DNA from: Pirellula staleyi DSM 6068
GTDB taxonomy: Bacteria; Planctomycetota; Planctomycetia; Pirellulales; Pirellulaceae
Assembly: GCF_000025185.1 (NCBI RefSeq)
Contig: NC_013720.1
Coordinates: 3,162,001 to 3,226,000 of the forward strand
Length of the DNA: 64,000 nt
Reading direction: 5' to 3'
A program made the translations under genes and the position numbers. This document shows, one piece after another, positions 1 to 8,970 of this stretch (within the stretch, counting starts at the first letter, position 1; the number at the start of each line of letters is the position of its first letter). The notes under the pieces were generated by a model. It saw only the letters and a list, made by a program, of their open reading frames with translations. It was not told the DNA's origin and did not search any database.

Positions 1-326
1 TTGGATCCCTTGGGAACCATGAGCTCGAGCGAGATCGTGCAGTCGCCGAACTTTTCATTGGTGTAGATGTCGACTCCGCCGCCGGTCTTGTTCACCAGCC
101 CCGCAGCACCTTCGCCCGAGTCGCTAAACGCTAGCTTGGCTTCATTGGTGGCATCGAGTTTGGCAAATCCGACGGCCCACTGGCTCTTCTCTTTCGAATT
201 CTTGAAGCTCCAGGCCGAGAGATCGGCGTCGAGCTTGGGGCTGATGACGGATGGCTCAGCGGCCCATCCGCTCGTAGCAAGCGCAGCGAGGGCGGTGAGG
301 ACGAGCAAGGTTTGACGAATCTTCAT
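1..326 (-). CDS. Secreted DUF1080 (3-keto-disaccharide hydrolase-like) protein, N-terminal part
   Basis: Only the first ~108 residues lie in the window; the gene continues past the left edge. The protein starts MKIRQTLLVLTALAALA and has a clear signal peptide ending near GWAAEP, so it is exported. The mature part (SAWSFKN, GAAGLVNKTGGG, DCTISLELMVPKGSN) reads like the beta-sandwich of the DUF1080 family, which in planctomycetes is greatly expanded and contains 3-keto-glycoside hydrolases acting on oxidised sugars. The motif 'CTISLELMVPKGSN' corresponds to the strand that in full members precedes 'SGI..R'. A second DUF1080 gene lies at 40380-41048. Specific substrate cannot be read from this fragment. 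Confidence 0.75.
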   Translation of the reverse strand, partial: MKIRQTLLVLTALAALATSGWAAEPSVISPKLDADLSAWSFKNSKEKSQWAVGFAKLDATNEAKLAFSDSGEGAAGLVNKTGGGVDIYTNEKFGDCTISLELMVPKGS

Positions 327-517
327 GGGTGGGAAACTCCGGCGAGAGGTGCGTGCCGAACAGGCTCGCTTAATTAGGGGCAGGAAGGGGAATCGCACGG
401 CGCGAAGTGCCTCGCGCCGTAGGCCGCTGATTGTAAGCGGTTGTACATCGGTCCGACGAATGTTTTTCGCCCGATTTATGCCACTTTTTCGCCGCAAAAG
501 AGCAGCCTCGCCAGGTG

Positions 518-1459
518 CTAGCGCGACTTGCGTTTCGCAGCGCGAATGAAATTCTTCATCTCGTGAGGGAGTGGGGATTCAAACCGGAGTGGTTCCCCCG
601 TCATGGGATGCGACAGCCCAAGCAGACGTGCGTGGAGCGCAATCCGCGCATGCGTCCAGCGCGTGTCGGCTGCTTCATCGGCGCGATAACGCTGGTCGCC
701 AATCAGCGGATGCCCCGCTTCGGCGAAGTGAACGCGAATCTGGTTGCGACGCCCCGTTTCTAGCCAGACTTGGACCACCGAAGCGCCTGCCAGCTCTTCA
801 ATCACGCGATAGTGCGTCACTGCATGCTGACCAATCGATTCATCGTCGGTCGAATAGCGATTCAAATCGCGATCGGTTGCCAGAAAGCTCTCGATCATTC
901 CTTCCGGTTTATCGAGTTTGCCGCGCACAATCGCCACATACTCGCGCTCTGGTTTATGCATCGCAAATTGATCGCGCAGCATTTGCGCCAGTTCGGTCGT
1001 CTTTCCGAAGATCAGCAGGCCCGATACGCCTCGATCAAGACGATGCACTTGAAACGCACCTTTGCCCCGCGACACAATTTTCACGTAATTTGCGACACGT
1101 TCGAGCAACGTTCCACGGTCGTTTTTGGGGGTTGGCACAGTGAGCAGTGCCGCTGGTTTCTCGACCACGATGAGGTGCCGATCTTCGTAGACGATACCAA
1201 AACCCAGACCACCCCGAATCTTCTTTTTGGGATGGTAGCGATGATGTGGATCGAAAGCGATTTCGATCCGATCGTCGACCGAGAGTGGCTGGCCAGGCTC
1301 GTCCGTTACCGCGCCGTTGAGCTTCACACATTGATGATCAAGAAGTCCACGAACTTGCTCGCGCGAGAAGCCTGAAAGCTGTTTCACTGCCAAGTCGAGA
1401 CGATGGAGCTCGGCGAGATTCGATTCGGTAATGACGAGCGTTTTTTGAAGAATGGCCAT
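518..1459 (-). CDS. RluA-family RNA pseudouridine synthase
   Basis: 313 residues. It isomerises uridine to pseudouridine in structured RNA, most likely 23S rRNA. An N-terminal S4 RNA-binding domain covers about residues 15-65 (LDLAVKQLSGFSREQVRGLL). The catalytic domain holds the RluA/RluC/RluD motif VHRLDRGVSGLLIFGKT with the catalytic Asp in HRLD, followed by 'ETGRRNQIRVHFAEAGHPLIGDQRY', which is the family's second hallmark. Length is normal for RluC/RluD. The start at MAILQKTLV was preferred because it aligns with the usual short lead before S4; a start 20 codons further up is also open and no strong ribosome site decides between them. Which uridine it modifies cannot be told. Confidence 0.88.
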   Translation of the reverse strand: MAILQKTLVITESNLAELHRLDLAVKQLSGFSREQVRGLLDHQCVKLNGAVTDEPGQPLSVDDRIEIAFDPHHRYHPKKKIRGGLGFGIVYEDRHLIVVEKPAALLTVPTPKNDRGTLLERVANYVKIVSRGKGAFQVHRLDRGVSGLLIFGKTTELAQMLRDQFAMHKPEREYVAIVRGKLDKPEGMIESFLATDRDLNRYSTDDESIGQHAVTHYRVIEELAGASVVQVWLETGRRNQIRVHFAEAGHPLIGDQRYRADEAADTRWTHARIALHARLLGLSHPMTGEPLRFESPLPHEMKNFIRAAKRKSR

Positions 1460-1483
1460 CGACAATGCAATCGTGCGGAAATG

Positions 1484-1517
1484 AAAAGGCGAGCCTGACA
1501 ACGGGGCCAGACTCGCC
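1484..1517 (-). terminator. Probable rho-independent terminator after the SGNH hydrolase gene
   Basis: Read on the minus strand, a GGCGAG / CTCGCC stem with an 18-base loop region is followed directly by TTTTC. It lies between the end of the SGNH gene (1605) and the start of the pseudouridine synthase gene (1459), so it would separate the two same-strand genes. The stem is short, so moderate confidence. Confidence 0.45.
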
Positions 1518-1604
1518 AAGGTTCTCGGTAAAAATCGTTAGGAGCGAACTTCGAGCCGGATTCCATTTCGAACAGAAAAAGCCTCGCAGTCCGATCCAGC
1601 AAAA

Positions 1605-2327
1605 CTATTCGCCCATCAGTTTCTTGACATTGGGTTCGATCTGTTCGGCCCAAATGCGATAGCTCTTTTCGTTGAGGTGCAGCAGGTCGGGCATGATCTC
1701 TTTGCTCAGCGTGCCATCCTCTGCGAGGAATGCCTTGCCGATGTCTTGGAAAAAGACATCTTTGTCGTCGGCCAGTTTGGCGATGATGGCGTTAGCTCCA
1801 TCGTTCACTTTGCGTTGACGATCTTCGGCGGTGGCACCACGTGGGAAGATTCCGAGGATCAGGATTTTTGTTTCGGGAAGGCTCGTGCGGAGCTTCTTCA
1901 CAATGGCTTCAACACCAGCGGCAATGTCTTCCGACTTGTTGCCACCGGAGTTGTTGGTGCCGATCATGATCACGGCCAGCTTCGGCTTAATCCCTTCGAT
2001 GTTGCCGTTTTCAAGGCGCCACAGCACGTGCTGGGTGCGATCGCCACCAATGCCGAGGTTCACGGCATTTCGCTTGGTGTAGAACTCTTCCCATACCTTC
2101 TTGCCGGCACCTTCCCAGCCTTGCGTAATGCTGTCGCCGATCATCAGCAGATCGACGTTCCCTTTCTTAACTCGCTCGTTCATCGACTCGTGGCGTTTCA
2201 TCCAGCCACCATCGCGTGGCACAGGCACCACGGTATCAACCGCTGGCTTGTCTTCAGCGCGAAGCGAAACAAAAGTCGTGCTGACAAGTGCCAGGGCGAC
2301 AAAGAAATTGCGGAGCAGTAGAGTCAT
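1605..2327 (-). CDS. Secreted SGNH/GDSL hydrolase (PAF acetylhydrolase-like)
   Basis: 240 residues with a signal peptide (about residues 1-24, cleavage near LRAED). Block I nucleophile is in LLMIGDSITQGW (Ser of GDS), block II Gly in NLGIGGDRTQ, block III Asn in MIGTNN, and the catalytic Asp/His pair is in MPDLLHLNEKSY. This set is complete, so an active esterase or deacetylase is expected. The closest described class is the GDSL family related to platelet-activating-factor acetylhydrolase, which in planctomycetes is often thought to remove acetyl groups from sulfated or other polysaccharides. Start is supported by GGGAG seven bases upstream of the ATG. Substrate is not visible from the sequence. 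Confidence 0.88.
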   Translation of the reverse strand: MTLLLRNFFVALALVSTTFVSLRAEDKPAVDTVVPVPRDGGWMKRHESMNERVKKGNVDLLMIGDSITQGWEGAGKKVWEEFYTKRNAVNLGIGGDRTQHVLWRLENGNIEGIKPKLAVIMIGTNNSGGNKSEDIAAGVEAIVKKLRTSLPETKILILGIFPRGATAEDRQRKVNDGANAIIAKLADDKDVFFQDIGKAFLAEDGTLSKEIMPDLLHLNEKSYRIWAEQIEPNVKKLMGE

Positions 2328-2434
2328 GAGGATCTCCCGGAGAGGTGTGGAAAACTAGGTGGGGCTGGACGTCAGCAGGATAATCGATCCGCGAGCGCCA
2401 GGCGAGTCGCGGCAACTGTTGCGGGACAAAAACG

Positions 2435-2473
2435 AAAAAGGCTCGCTACCCACCAGGGTGGATAACGAGCCTT
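2435..2473 (-). terminator. Rho-independent terminator after the HDOD gene
   Basis: On the minus strand the stem AAGGCTCG / CGAGCCTT encloses a second small stem CCACC-CT-GGTGG, and the hairpin runs into a T tract (TTTTT). It sits 47 bases beyond the stop of the HDOD gene. Both stem and T tract are directly visible. Confidence 0.75.
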
Positions 2474-2519
2474 GAAGTCGCTTCGAATTTGCTTGACGTG
2501 CAAAGCACTGAGTTCGGCG

Positions 2520-3431
2520 CTAAGCCTTGGCGGGAACAGGGCCGGCGAGGTGCTGCGACAGGGTGACTGCGGGGGCAGCTACCTTGAGAACTGGTGCGAA
2601 ATCGCAGAATTCCTTGTCGATTTGACCCAGGATGTCAGCCGGGGTTTTGCCGCTGCTTCCTGCAATTTTGGTGAACGCTTCGCAGAAAGCTTCGCGTTCG
2701 GTCCAGTTCTTTTCACCAGCGGTCGGAAGCATCGACGAAAGTGCCACAGCGAGGCGACCGACGTCGGTGCTGCCAGCAGCGAGCATTTCGGGGAGCTGCG
2801 TGTGCGATTCGATGAGGCGAGCGAACTCTTCTGGGAGGCTCCAGGTGCGAGCCATCAAGGCGGCAGCATCGGCGTGGGTCCAGCCAAACTCAGCACGTTC
2901 GAGATCCGAAAGTCGCGATGGCGATTCGGTTCGACCGGCGAACAGTTTCAGGTATCGCTGCGGCAATTCCTTGGCCAAGAGAGGAACGGCCATGTCTTGG
3001 AGCAGGGCAGCGGCGAAGAGATCTTCGGCTTCTTTGAGCCCCGAGAGCTTGCCCATGGCGCGGGCAAAGAGTCCGCGTCGGAGCGAGTCTTGCCACAAGC
3101 TCTTGAGATCGAAGGGGCCGCACTTCGGGTTCGGCATCAAGCTGAAGACCGCGCTCCAAAGTGCGAAATTCTTGATCGTGCGGATACCGACGAGCGTGAT
3201 CGCGAGCTTGATGCTCGAAATCTCTCGCGAGAAACCGAAGTACGACGAGTTGACGAACTTCAGCACCTGACCGGTCAGGCCGGGATCGGCTTCGATCGGC
3301 ACGGCGAACTCAGCAGGGCCATTGTCGGGGTTCTGCGAGAGCTCCAAAAGTCGGATCGCACTGTGTGGCAGCGCGGGCAACTGAGCACTCTGAAGCAGTT
3401 CCTTGAGATTGTTGGGATTCGCTGCGGGCAT
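2520..3431 (-). CDS. HDOD-domain signalling protein
   Basis: 303 residues from MPAANPNNLKELLQ. An HDOD domain spans about residues 12-215: LPALPHSAIRLLELSQNPDNGPAEFAVPIEADPGL (segments shown here only as family hallmark), FVNSSYFGF, ISSIKLAITLVGIRTIKNFAL, then HADAAALMARTWSLPEEFARLIESH. HDOD proteins resemble HD phosphohydrolases but usually lack the His-Asp metal pair and act as scaffolds or regulators of cyclic-di-GMP, motility or cell-cycle signalling. No receiver, GGDEF or EAL domain is fused. The reading frame is open far upstream, but the composition there (Arg/Cys-rich) is not protein-like, so the start immediately before the conserved part was chosen. Followed by its own terminator. 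Confidence 0.82.
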   Translation of the reverse strand: MPAANPNNLKELLQSAQLPALPHSAIRLLELSQNPDNGPAEFAVPIEADPGLTGQVLKFVNSSYFGFSREISSIKLAITLVGIRTIKNFALWSAVFSLMPNPKCGPFDLKSLWQDSLRRGLFARAMGKLSGLKEAEDLFAAALLQDMAVPLLAKELPQRYLKLFAGRTESPSRLSDLERAEFGWTHADAAALMARTWSLPEEFARLIESHTQLPEMLAAGSTDVGRLAVALSSMLPTAGEKNWTEREAFCEAFTKIAGSSGKTPADILGQIDKEFCDFAPVLKVAAPAVTLSQHLAGPVPAKA

Positions 3432-3867
3432 GGATGATTCACTTCGTGGCAGTGAGAAGGGGAAAACCTGCCAGGCAGGCGGCACGTTCCGGCCGCTCGT
3501 CCGCTGGCAAGGAAAACCTAGGCCACGAGTTGCCCTACGGCAAACTGGCTCTGCCACAAGTTTTATTGTGCGAAAAAGCACAGCAAAAATTCCTTCGGTT
3601 CGGTCCTTGGGGAGATTCCGTGGTGTGGTCTTTTGGCAACATCCACCAGAGGCTCGTGTGGATAAAAGGGGACAAACGCGACGTCGAATAGATCGCACGA
3701 TTCGTGCTGTAAGTCGTTTTTGGTTAGTTGTTTACGGCAATTGATGGGGCAATGCACAGTCTCGGCATCGGGATTGCCTTAGTAGCTGGGCAGGTCGGTC
3801 AGGCAACGGTCGGTGACGAGCATCTCGCCACCCCGGCTGCTCCGCCGAACTGCTCGGAGCTGTTGCC
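3432..3867. other. Intergenic region between divergent genes
   Basis: About 435 bases separate the HDOD gene (leftward) from the small envelope-protein gene (rightward). It must hold both promoters. I see no open frame with protein-like composition and no repeat; no promoter could be assigned with confidence. Confidence 0.5.
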
Positions 3868-4239
3868 ATGCCATGCCACCTCGTGCCGGTTTCGATTGCG
3901 ATTGCTGCAATGATGCTCGTTACGCCTGCGCTGGTTAGTGCTGACGATTCGTCGCAAGCTTCGAGTGTAAAACAACCTACGGCGATTTCTGGTGGCCATG
4001 CCGCCATTGATGATGGCTGGCGTCGCACCACTAAAGGGTGGGAGCATATGAGTTCGTGGCAACGTCCTCAGCCGGCTCCCGCTAAGCTCTCGGCAACTGC
4101 TCTGGTGCGTAGCTCTAAGTCGCTGGGCCGAATGGACTTCCATCCAGCGATTCTGGCGATCGGCATGATCGTTACAGCGGTGGTGGCGTTTCTCGTCTGG
4201 GACCCTCGCGAGTCGCTGGAACCAGCCAGCGGCAAATAG
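3868..4239 (+). CDS. Small planctomycete envelope protein with 'RRTxxGWE' motif
   Basis: 123 residues. A signal peptide covers about residues 1-25 (IAIAAMMLVTPALVSADD). The middle contains DDGWRRTTKGWEHMSSW, a motif I recall from many small planctomycete proteins of unknown function, and a C-terminal membrane helix follows (FHPAILAIGMIVTAVVAFLVW, about residues 91-111) with a short charged tail. It would sit across the cytoplasmic membrane with a short exported middle. GGAG lies nine bases upstream of the chosen ATG. It precedes the large envelope protein at 4382 with a 142-base gap and could be co-transcribed. No function can be assigned. Confidence 0.68.
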   Translation: MPCHLVPVSIAIAAMMLVTPALVSADDSSQASSVKQPTAISGGHAAIDDGWRRTTKGWEHMSSWQRPQPAPAKLSATALVRSSKSLGRMDFHPAILAIGMIVTAVVAFLVWDPRESLEPASGK

Positions 4240-4381
4240 CCGCTCGAGTCGGGTTTCGGTTTCTCGGATAAATCTTGGGGTTTGATGTACGGATCGATTG
4301 CCCGGTCTGTACTAATTCTTCTAGACGCCCCGCGATCCAAGTTCTGGTCCGCGCATGGGGCGACCGCTAGAGGAACCTGCC

Positions 4382-6703
4382 ATGCGACTGACCCTTCGAA
4401 CCTTGCTCGCCTATCTCGATAACGTGCTCGAACCGGCTGATGCCGAGGCACTCCGCAAAAAAATCGAGGAAAGTGAATTCGCCGCTGGCCTGGTTTCTCG
4501 CATCAAAAATGTGATTACCAAGGCCCGGATGAACGCGCCTAAGGTGGAGGCTAAGGGGCTCGCCGAAGATGCAAATAATGTGGCCGATTATCTCGACAGT
4601 ACGCTCACTCCCGAGCGGGTTGGCGATTTCGAACGCTACTGCCTGGAAGGGGATGTGCATCTCGCCGAAGTTGCGGCCTGCCATCACATTCTGACACTCG
4701 TGCTGGGAAAACCAGCCGACGTTTCGACCGGGCTGCGTGAGCGAATCTACGGCCTCCCCAGTGCACCAACCCCCGAGCCCAAATCGACAGTCACCCCGGT
4801 CGAGCAGGCAGTGGCAGAAGCTGCCGCGAGCAATGGTCACGAAACCTTGGCACCAGCCGTGTCGGCTGCTGTTTCGGCATCGTCGGCCAACACCGATCTT
4901 CCTACGGGCGAAGCTACGCCCAAGCCGGCAACTGCTGCGATTCCTGCGGCGGAAGTCCCCGACTACCTACGAGCCGCTCAGCCGCGACGTTCGTTTTGGC
5001 CAATCGCCATCACGGCGATTGCCGCTCTCGTGCTACTCGTACTCGGCCTTCGTGCGATGGGACCGCTCGACAAAACGCATCCGCTTTTTGGTGGCGGCAA
5101 ACCTGTCGCGGAAGTCGTTCCTCCCGGCAATGACGAGGTGCCAGCCGATCCAGTGTTGAAGGTCGATGAGAACGGCGATCAGCCGACCGACGCGGGGGAC
5201 GGTTCAGCGACAGTTCCAGGGGCAGAAGTTGTCCCAGGGGATGTCCCTGCCGTTCCAGGGGATGCGTTGCCAATTGTTTCGATTCCGGGTGAAGAACCAG
5301 CTGAAATGCCGGCCGAAAATCCAGGAGCTAATCCAGGAGCACCGGCCCCTGCTGAGCCGGGAGATATGCCTGCTGAGAATCCTGCCACCACTCTGCCCGC
5401 TGATCCTGGAAGTGGCACACCCGCTCCGGAAGAACCGGTTATTCCTGGCGTCACAGAGCCTGCGCCGGAAGTTCCTGGCGAGCCAGTACCAGCGGCGGGA
5501 GAAAAAGATCTCGGTCGATTTTTGTCCGACACGCAAATCCTTGCCCGACAAGATCCCGAGACTTTGCTCTGGTATCGCACACCACCTCGCACGGTGCTGC
5601 AAGCAGGGGATCGAGTTGCGTCGCTTCCCACTTACCGGCCCCAAGTCGCACTCGCTTCGGGTGTGCAACTGACCTTCGCTGGCGAAGGTGCCCTGACTCT
5701 CGTTCCACCGATGGAAGCGGGCAATTCGCGGGTTGCGATTGAATATGGGCGATTCCTCGCTGTTACCAACGGCGCGATGGGTGCCAAACTCGAAGTGATC
5801 ACCGCCGGTGCTCGCGGCGTGCTGACGCTCAGCGATGCCGATGCTGTCGCCTCGATCGAAGTTCGCCCCTACTTGGCTCCTGGCACCGATCCTGAAGTCG
5901 GGCCCGTCATCTTGGTGGTGGATGTGTTTGCCAGCAGCGGACGCGTGGTGTGGCAGATCGAGGGGGCGGAACCAATCGAAATTCCGCCGCATCATGTCGT
6001 CACTGACTTAGGAAACGGCGAAGTCGAGCAGAATGGTCCGTTTGAGAACCCAGCGTGGGTCGATGCGAGTAGCACCTCGGAACTCGACCGACTGAATGCC
6101 GATCTACTCGAGCGGCTGATCCCGGGGGATAAGCCCCTCGATGTTTCACTGAAAGAACTCACCTCGCATCGACGCATTGAAGTGCAGTCGCTGGCTGGCC
6201 GCTCGCTCGCCTCGATGGGGAGCTTCGAATCGATCCTGCGAATGCTGGGAGATGAACGTCACCACTCGTTTTGGGCCGGTGAAGTCGAAACGCTCAGGCA
6301 GTCGCTGGCTCGGAGCAAAGATTCGGCCGTTCTGCTCCGTCAGGCCATTGTCGCCACCATGCCCGCGATTGCGACGGAAGTCGACCGACTCTTGTGGGGC
6401 TACAGCCGCGAGCAATTGGTCGCGGGAGATGCCGCAGTGATGGTGAAGTTGCTCGAGAGCGACGCTATGGAGGTGCGAGTCATCACGCTCGATAACTTGC
6501 GTACGATCACCGGCGCGATGCACCTCTATATGCCGCAAAAGAAGGCCGACGGAAATCGGCTGTCCATTCAGAAGTGGAAAGAACGACTCGAAGGTGGAGC
6601 AATCGACTACCGCACCCCGCCTTCGCCCCTGTTTCCTTACGAACCCCTCAAAGGGGTCGATCCGAAGGGATTACCTGCAAAACCGGCAGGAGCCAAGTCG
6701 TAG
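4382..6703 (+). CDS. Large membrane-anchored protein with proline-rich stalk and FecR-like domain
   Basis: 773 residues. The N-terminus MRLTLRTLLAYLD is a conserved planctomycete motif that opens cytosolic regions resembling zinc-less anti-sigma helices ('YLDNVLEPADAEAL' and again 'DYLDSTLTPERVGDFERYCLEGD'). One membrane helix lies near residues 206-226 (FWPIAITAIAALVLLVLGL). A Pro/Glu/Ala-rich stalk follows (about 230-385) and then a beta-rich domain (ALASGVQLTFAGEGALTLVP, SRVAIEYGRFLAV) like the FecR/anti-sigma sensor domain, and an alpha-helical end. Function is unknown. An envelope sensor or a scaffold coupled to an ECF sigma factor is a reasonable inference but no sigma gene is adjacent. 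The start is set at MRLTL rather than the ATG nine codons earlier. Confidence 0.75.
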   Translation: MRLTLRTLLAYLDNVLEPADAEALRKKIEESEFAAGLVSRIKNVITKARMNAPKVEAKGLAEDANNVADYLDSTLTPERVGDFERYCLEGDVHLAEVAACHHILTLVLGKPADVSTGLRERIYGLPSAPTPEPKSTVTPVEQAVAEAAASNGHETLAPAVSAAVSASSANTDLPTGEATPKPATAAIPAAEVPDYLRAAQPRRSFWPIAITAIAALVLLVLGLRAMGPLDKTHPLFGGGKPVAEVVPPGNDEVPADPVLKVDENGDQPTDAGDGSATVPGAEVVPGDVPAVPGDALPIVSIPGEEPAEMPAENPGANPGAPAPAEPGDMPAENPATTLPADPGSGTPAPEEPVIPGVTEPAPEVPGEPVPAAGEKDLGRFLSDTQILARQDPETLLWYRTPPRTVLQAGDRVASLPTYRPQVALASGVQLTFAGEGALTLVPPMEAGNSRVAIEYGRFLAVTNGAMGAKLEVITAGARGVLTLSDADAVASIEVRPYLAPGTDPEVGPVILVVDVFASSGRVVWQIEGAEPIEIPPHHVVTDLGNGEVEQNGPFENPAWVDASSTSELDRLNADLLERLIPGDKPLDVSLKELTSHRRIEVQSLAGRSLASMGSFESILRMLGDERHHSFWAGEVETLRQSLARSKDSAVLLRQAIVATMPAIATEVDRLLWGYSREQLVAGDAAVMVKLLESDAMEVRVITLDNLRTITGAMHLYMPQKKADGNRLSIQKWKERLEGGAIDYRTPPSPLFPYEPLKGVDPKGLPAKPAGAKS

Positions 6704-7175
6704 TGTTTTGGGGGAATCTTTTTTGGGCAAATCTTTTTCCCAGTTTGCCCGATCCTCACCATTCTCCCACCCTTTCGCCTGAGGGGGGAGAAGTTAGACT
6801 GAGCCTGAGCGGCACAAGTCGTAAGTGGCTGGAATTTCAAGTCCTTCCACATCGGCTTGGCCGAAGAACGCAAGTGAGGACGCAGCGGCTCCATTCATCC
6901 ACTCATCGGGGGTGAGCATGGTGCCAGCCAAACTTCCCGCGATCGGGCCCAGTTATCAATTCTGGCCGTCCGCTGGAAGCACAAGGTAGACTTCCTCGCG
7001 CGAATGAACGGCGATTGCTACAGGGCGATGATCGACTGCCTTAGGTATGGCTTAAGGTGGTGTGATCTCCCGCTCACCGGGGCAGCCCCATAGCCTGGCG
7101 GCGGCTCGAGTCGTAGCATGGAGTCGGTCTCGCTTGTCGCTCCACTTGTCGCAATTACAGCTGGGAGAATCATCG
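6704..7175. other. Intergenic region with a hairpin at 6762-6792
   Basis: About 470 bases without a convincing gene. At 6762-6792 TTCTCCC and GGGAGAA close a hairpin whose inner part CCCT/AGGG also pairs, with a single bulged A. It is 60 bases downstream of the large envelope gene and could act as a terminator or be a dispersed repeat, although no T tract follows. The remainder carries the leader of the hibernation-factor gene. Confidence 0.45.
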
Positions 7176-7520
7176 GTGCAAATCAACATTGCCGCCCGTC
7201 ATGGTCATTTGAGCGAAGGAACGCAGGAGCGTATCGCTGAAAAAGTCGAAGTGGTGCGGCGATTTTTCGATCGCATTACCGGCATCAACGTGACTGTCGA
7301 TCCCGAGCATCGCGTCGAACATCATCAGGCGAGTTGGGTAGAATTGCGTGTGACGCTCGAGCATCACGACGACCTGATTGCTGTCTGCGAGGCGGATACT
7401 ACCCTTGCGGCACTCGACGGCGTAATCGATAAGATGGAAGCACAGCTTCGCAAACACAAAGAGCGTTTGAAAGAGCACCGAGCCACGAGCCACAAGCATA
7501 TCGAGCCTCCCACCGAATAA
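7176..7520 (+). CDS. hpf: Ribosome hibernation promoting factor (RaiA/HPF family, short form)
   Basis: 114 residues beginning VQINIAARHGHLSEGTQ. The family pattern is clear: 'ISARHGHLSE..QE.I..KVE.LRRFFDRI' followed by an acidic/basic beta sheet (VELRVTLEHHDDLIAVCEADTTLAALDGVIDKMEAQLRKHKER, read in segments). It binds the 30S subunit in the decoding region and inactivates or dimerises ribosomes in stationary phase. A GTG start is chosen because GGGAG lies eight bases upstream and the homology begins exactly there; an ATG 38 codons upstream is in frame but codes for Arg/Ser-rich, non-conserved sequence. The long-form C-terminal dimerisation domain is absent. It is followed by ptsN and HPr, the order seen in rpoN-hpf-ptsN-npr clusters. 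Confidence 0.9.
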   Translation: MQINIAARHGHLSEGTQERIAEKVEVVRRFFDRITGINVTVDPEHRVEHHQASWVELRVTLEHHDDLIAVCEADTTLAALDGVIDKMEAQLRKHKERLKEHRATSHKHIEPPTE

Positions 7521-7922
7521 CGGTTGCCGTTGCCTCGCTAGATCCTGGTATGTAGCGGGTACCGAACGGGCGAGATGTGCTGGCTCAGGGACGTGCGACT
7601 CATATGCCGACTGGATTTGGTTCGATACGACTACGGATGCGTATCGTTGCCCCGGTTGGCTTGCATGTTGTCCCTTGGGCGACTTGTCGAGTCGGTCCGG
7701 CGAGGCAATATTGGCCCAGCGGATGATTGATGACTCAATGATTGATGGGTGATATCTGGCGGGCCGAGGATGGCGTTTCGGCTGGCCAGCTTTGATTCGA
7801 TGAATGGGTAGGGAATCGGTGGAGTCGTGAGAATGTTCGACTCCGAAGTATTTCAGTAAGCGAAAACCTGCCGCAACGGGAACTTGGGGTCCTGTTGCTC
7901 AGCCAGACCTGGGGAATGCGTT
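7521..7922. other. Intergenic region between hpf and ptsN
   Basis: About 400 bases with no protein-like frame. A short direct repeat, ATGATTGATG, occurs at 7723-7732 and 7738-7747. No rpoN or other gene fits here. Confidence 0.45.
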
Positions 7923-8399
7923 ATGAAGTTCGCGGATTTCGTGAGTGTCGGTTCGATCAAAGCCGATCTCGCTGCCGAAGACAAACCGGGCGTGATTCAA
8001 GAAATGGTCGGTTCGCTGGCCGCTGCCGGCGCGATTAAGGAATCGGAAGTCGAAGGCATTATCGCCGCCATCATGAAGCGTGAAGAACTCGGCAGCACCG
8101 GCATTGGTCGTGGTGTTGCAGTTCCTCACACCAAGCACCCTAGCGTCGAAAAATTGGTCGGCACGGTCGGTGTCAGCCATGCCGGCGTCGATTTCAACAG
8201 TCTCGACGGCGATAAGGTTCAGCTGTTCTTCCTTCTCATCTCGCCACCGGATCGCCCCGGCGACCATCTGCGAGCTCTGGAGAACATCTCGCGTCAGCTT
8301 CGCGACGACACGTTTTGTCGCTTCCTGAAGCAGGCCCGTAGCACGGTCGACATCCAGACGCTTCTGGATGAGGCTGATGTGAGCCAGTTTGGTAGCTAA
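7923..8399 (+). CDS. ptsN: PTS IIA-type nitrogen regulatory protein
   Basis: 158 residues, a single PTS EIIA type-2 domain. The phosphorylated His is in GRGVAVPHTKHPS, within the pattern 'REELGSTGIGRGVAVPH' that is almost invariant in PtsN. The rest (GTVGVSHAGVDFNSLDGDKVQLFFLLISPP, in segments) also fits. It receives phosphate from an HPr-type protein and regulates rather than transports. Start is the ATG before KFADFVSVG; a GTG/ATG 13 codons upstream is possible but unsupported. Its partner HPr is encoded 283 bases downstream, while no enzyme I, HPr kinase or sugar permease is in the window. Confidence 0.92.
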   Translation: MKFADFVSVGSIKADLAAEDKPGVIQEMVGSLAAAGAIKESEVEGIIAAIMKREELGSTGIGRGVAVPHTKHPSVEKLVGTVGVSHAGVDFNSLDGDKVQLFFLLISPPDRPGDHLRALENISRQLRDDTFCRFLKQARSTVDIQTLLDEADVSQFGS

Positions 8400-8682
8400 G
8401 CATCGCCCAGTTGTGGCGTTTTGCTTCCCCGTGTTGCACAGCTTGGTCCCTTGGGGGCCAGTCTCGCGTAACCAAGCTTTTGCGTGTGCAAGTGCTCTGT
8501 AGCAAACGCTTTAGGTGGTCTGTTGCCGGCGGCCACTGAAGCACCTGGGGGTTGAATCTCGCACCGAGCCTGTTTGCGAGGTAGGCTGAAGCTTTGAGTG
8601 GCGAGTGGGATAGTGATAGGCGTTTGCTGGCCAGGATTTACGTTTCGCAGTTTTTTCATCTTTGATACGACAGTGGCGGCCG

Positions 8683-8970
8683 ATGTCTGACCAAACCCTC
8701 GAGCGGAACGTGATGGTGACCAATCCGCAAGGGTTCCATCTGCGCCCTGCCAGCATGTTTGTGAAGCTCGCCTGCACCTTTCAGAGCAAAGTGGAAATTC
8801 TGAAGGGAAACGACCGATTCGACGGCAAAAGTAGCCTGGACTTGTTGACGCTGGGGGCAGGAAACGGTACGACTCTCACATTGCGTGTGAGTGGCGTCGA
8901 CGCTTCTGAAGCGATCGAGGCCCTGGCCGCACTCGTCGAATCTGGATTTGGCGAGAACAATCCGGGCTAA
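8683..8970 (+). CDS. ptsH: HPr-like phosphocarrier protein
   Basis: 95 residues. The active-site His is in NPQGFHLRPASMFVKLA, exactly the HPr motif 'GLHARPA' with Leu in place of Ala after His. The second conserved segment is GKSSLDLLTLGAGNGTTLTL, around the Ser that HPr kinase phosphorylates in other bacteria. It carries phosphate between enzyme I and the IIA protein encoded just upstream. It most likely serves the regulatory PTS (an NPr role). Start is the ATG before SDQTLERNV; another possible start lies seven codons upstream. No strong ribosome site is visible. Confidence 0.92.
   Translation: MSDQTLERNVMVTNPQGFHLRPASMFVKLACTFQSKVEILKGNDRFDGKSSLDLLTLGAGNGTTLTLRVSGVDASEAIEALAALVESGFGENNPG

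Noticed and set aside
2472-3437. 321-residue open frame on the plus strand over the HDOD gene
   Set aside because: The HDOD reading has clear family sequence and a terminator; this frame is a shadow.
7723-7747. Short direct repeat ATGATTGATG before ptsN
   Set aside because: Only two copies of ten bases; chance is a sufficient explanation.
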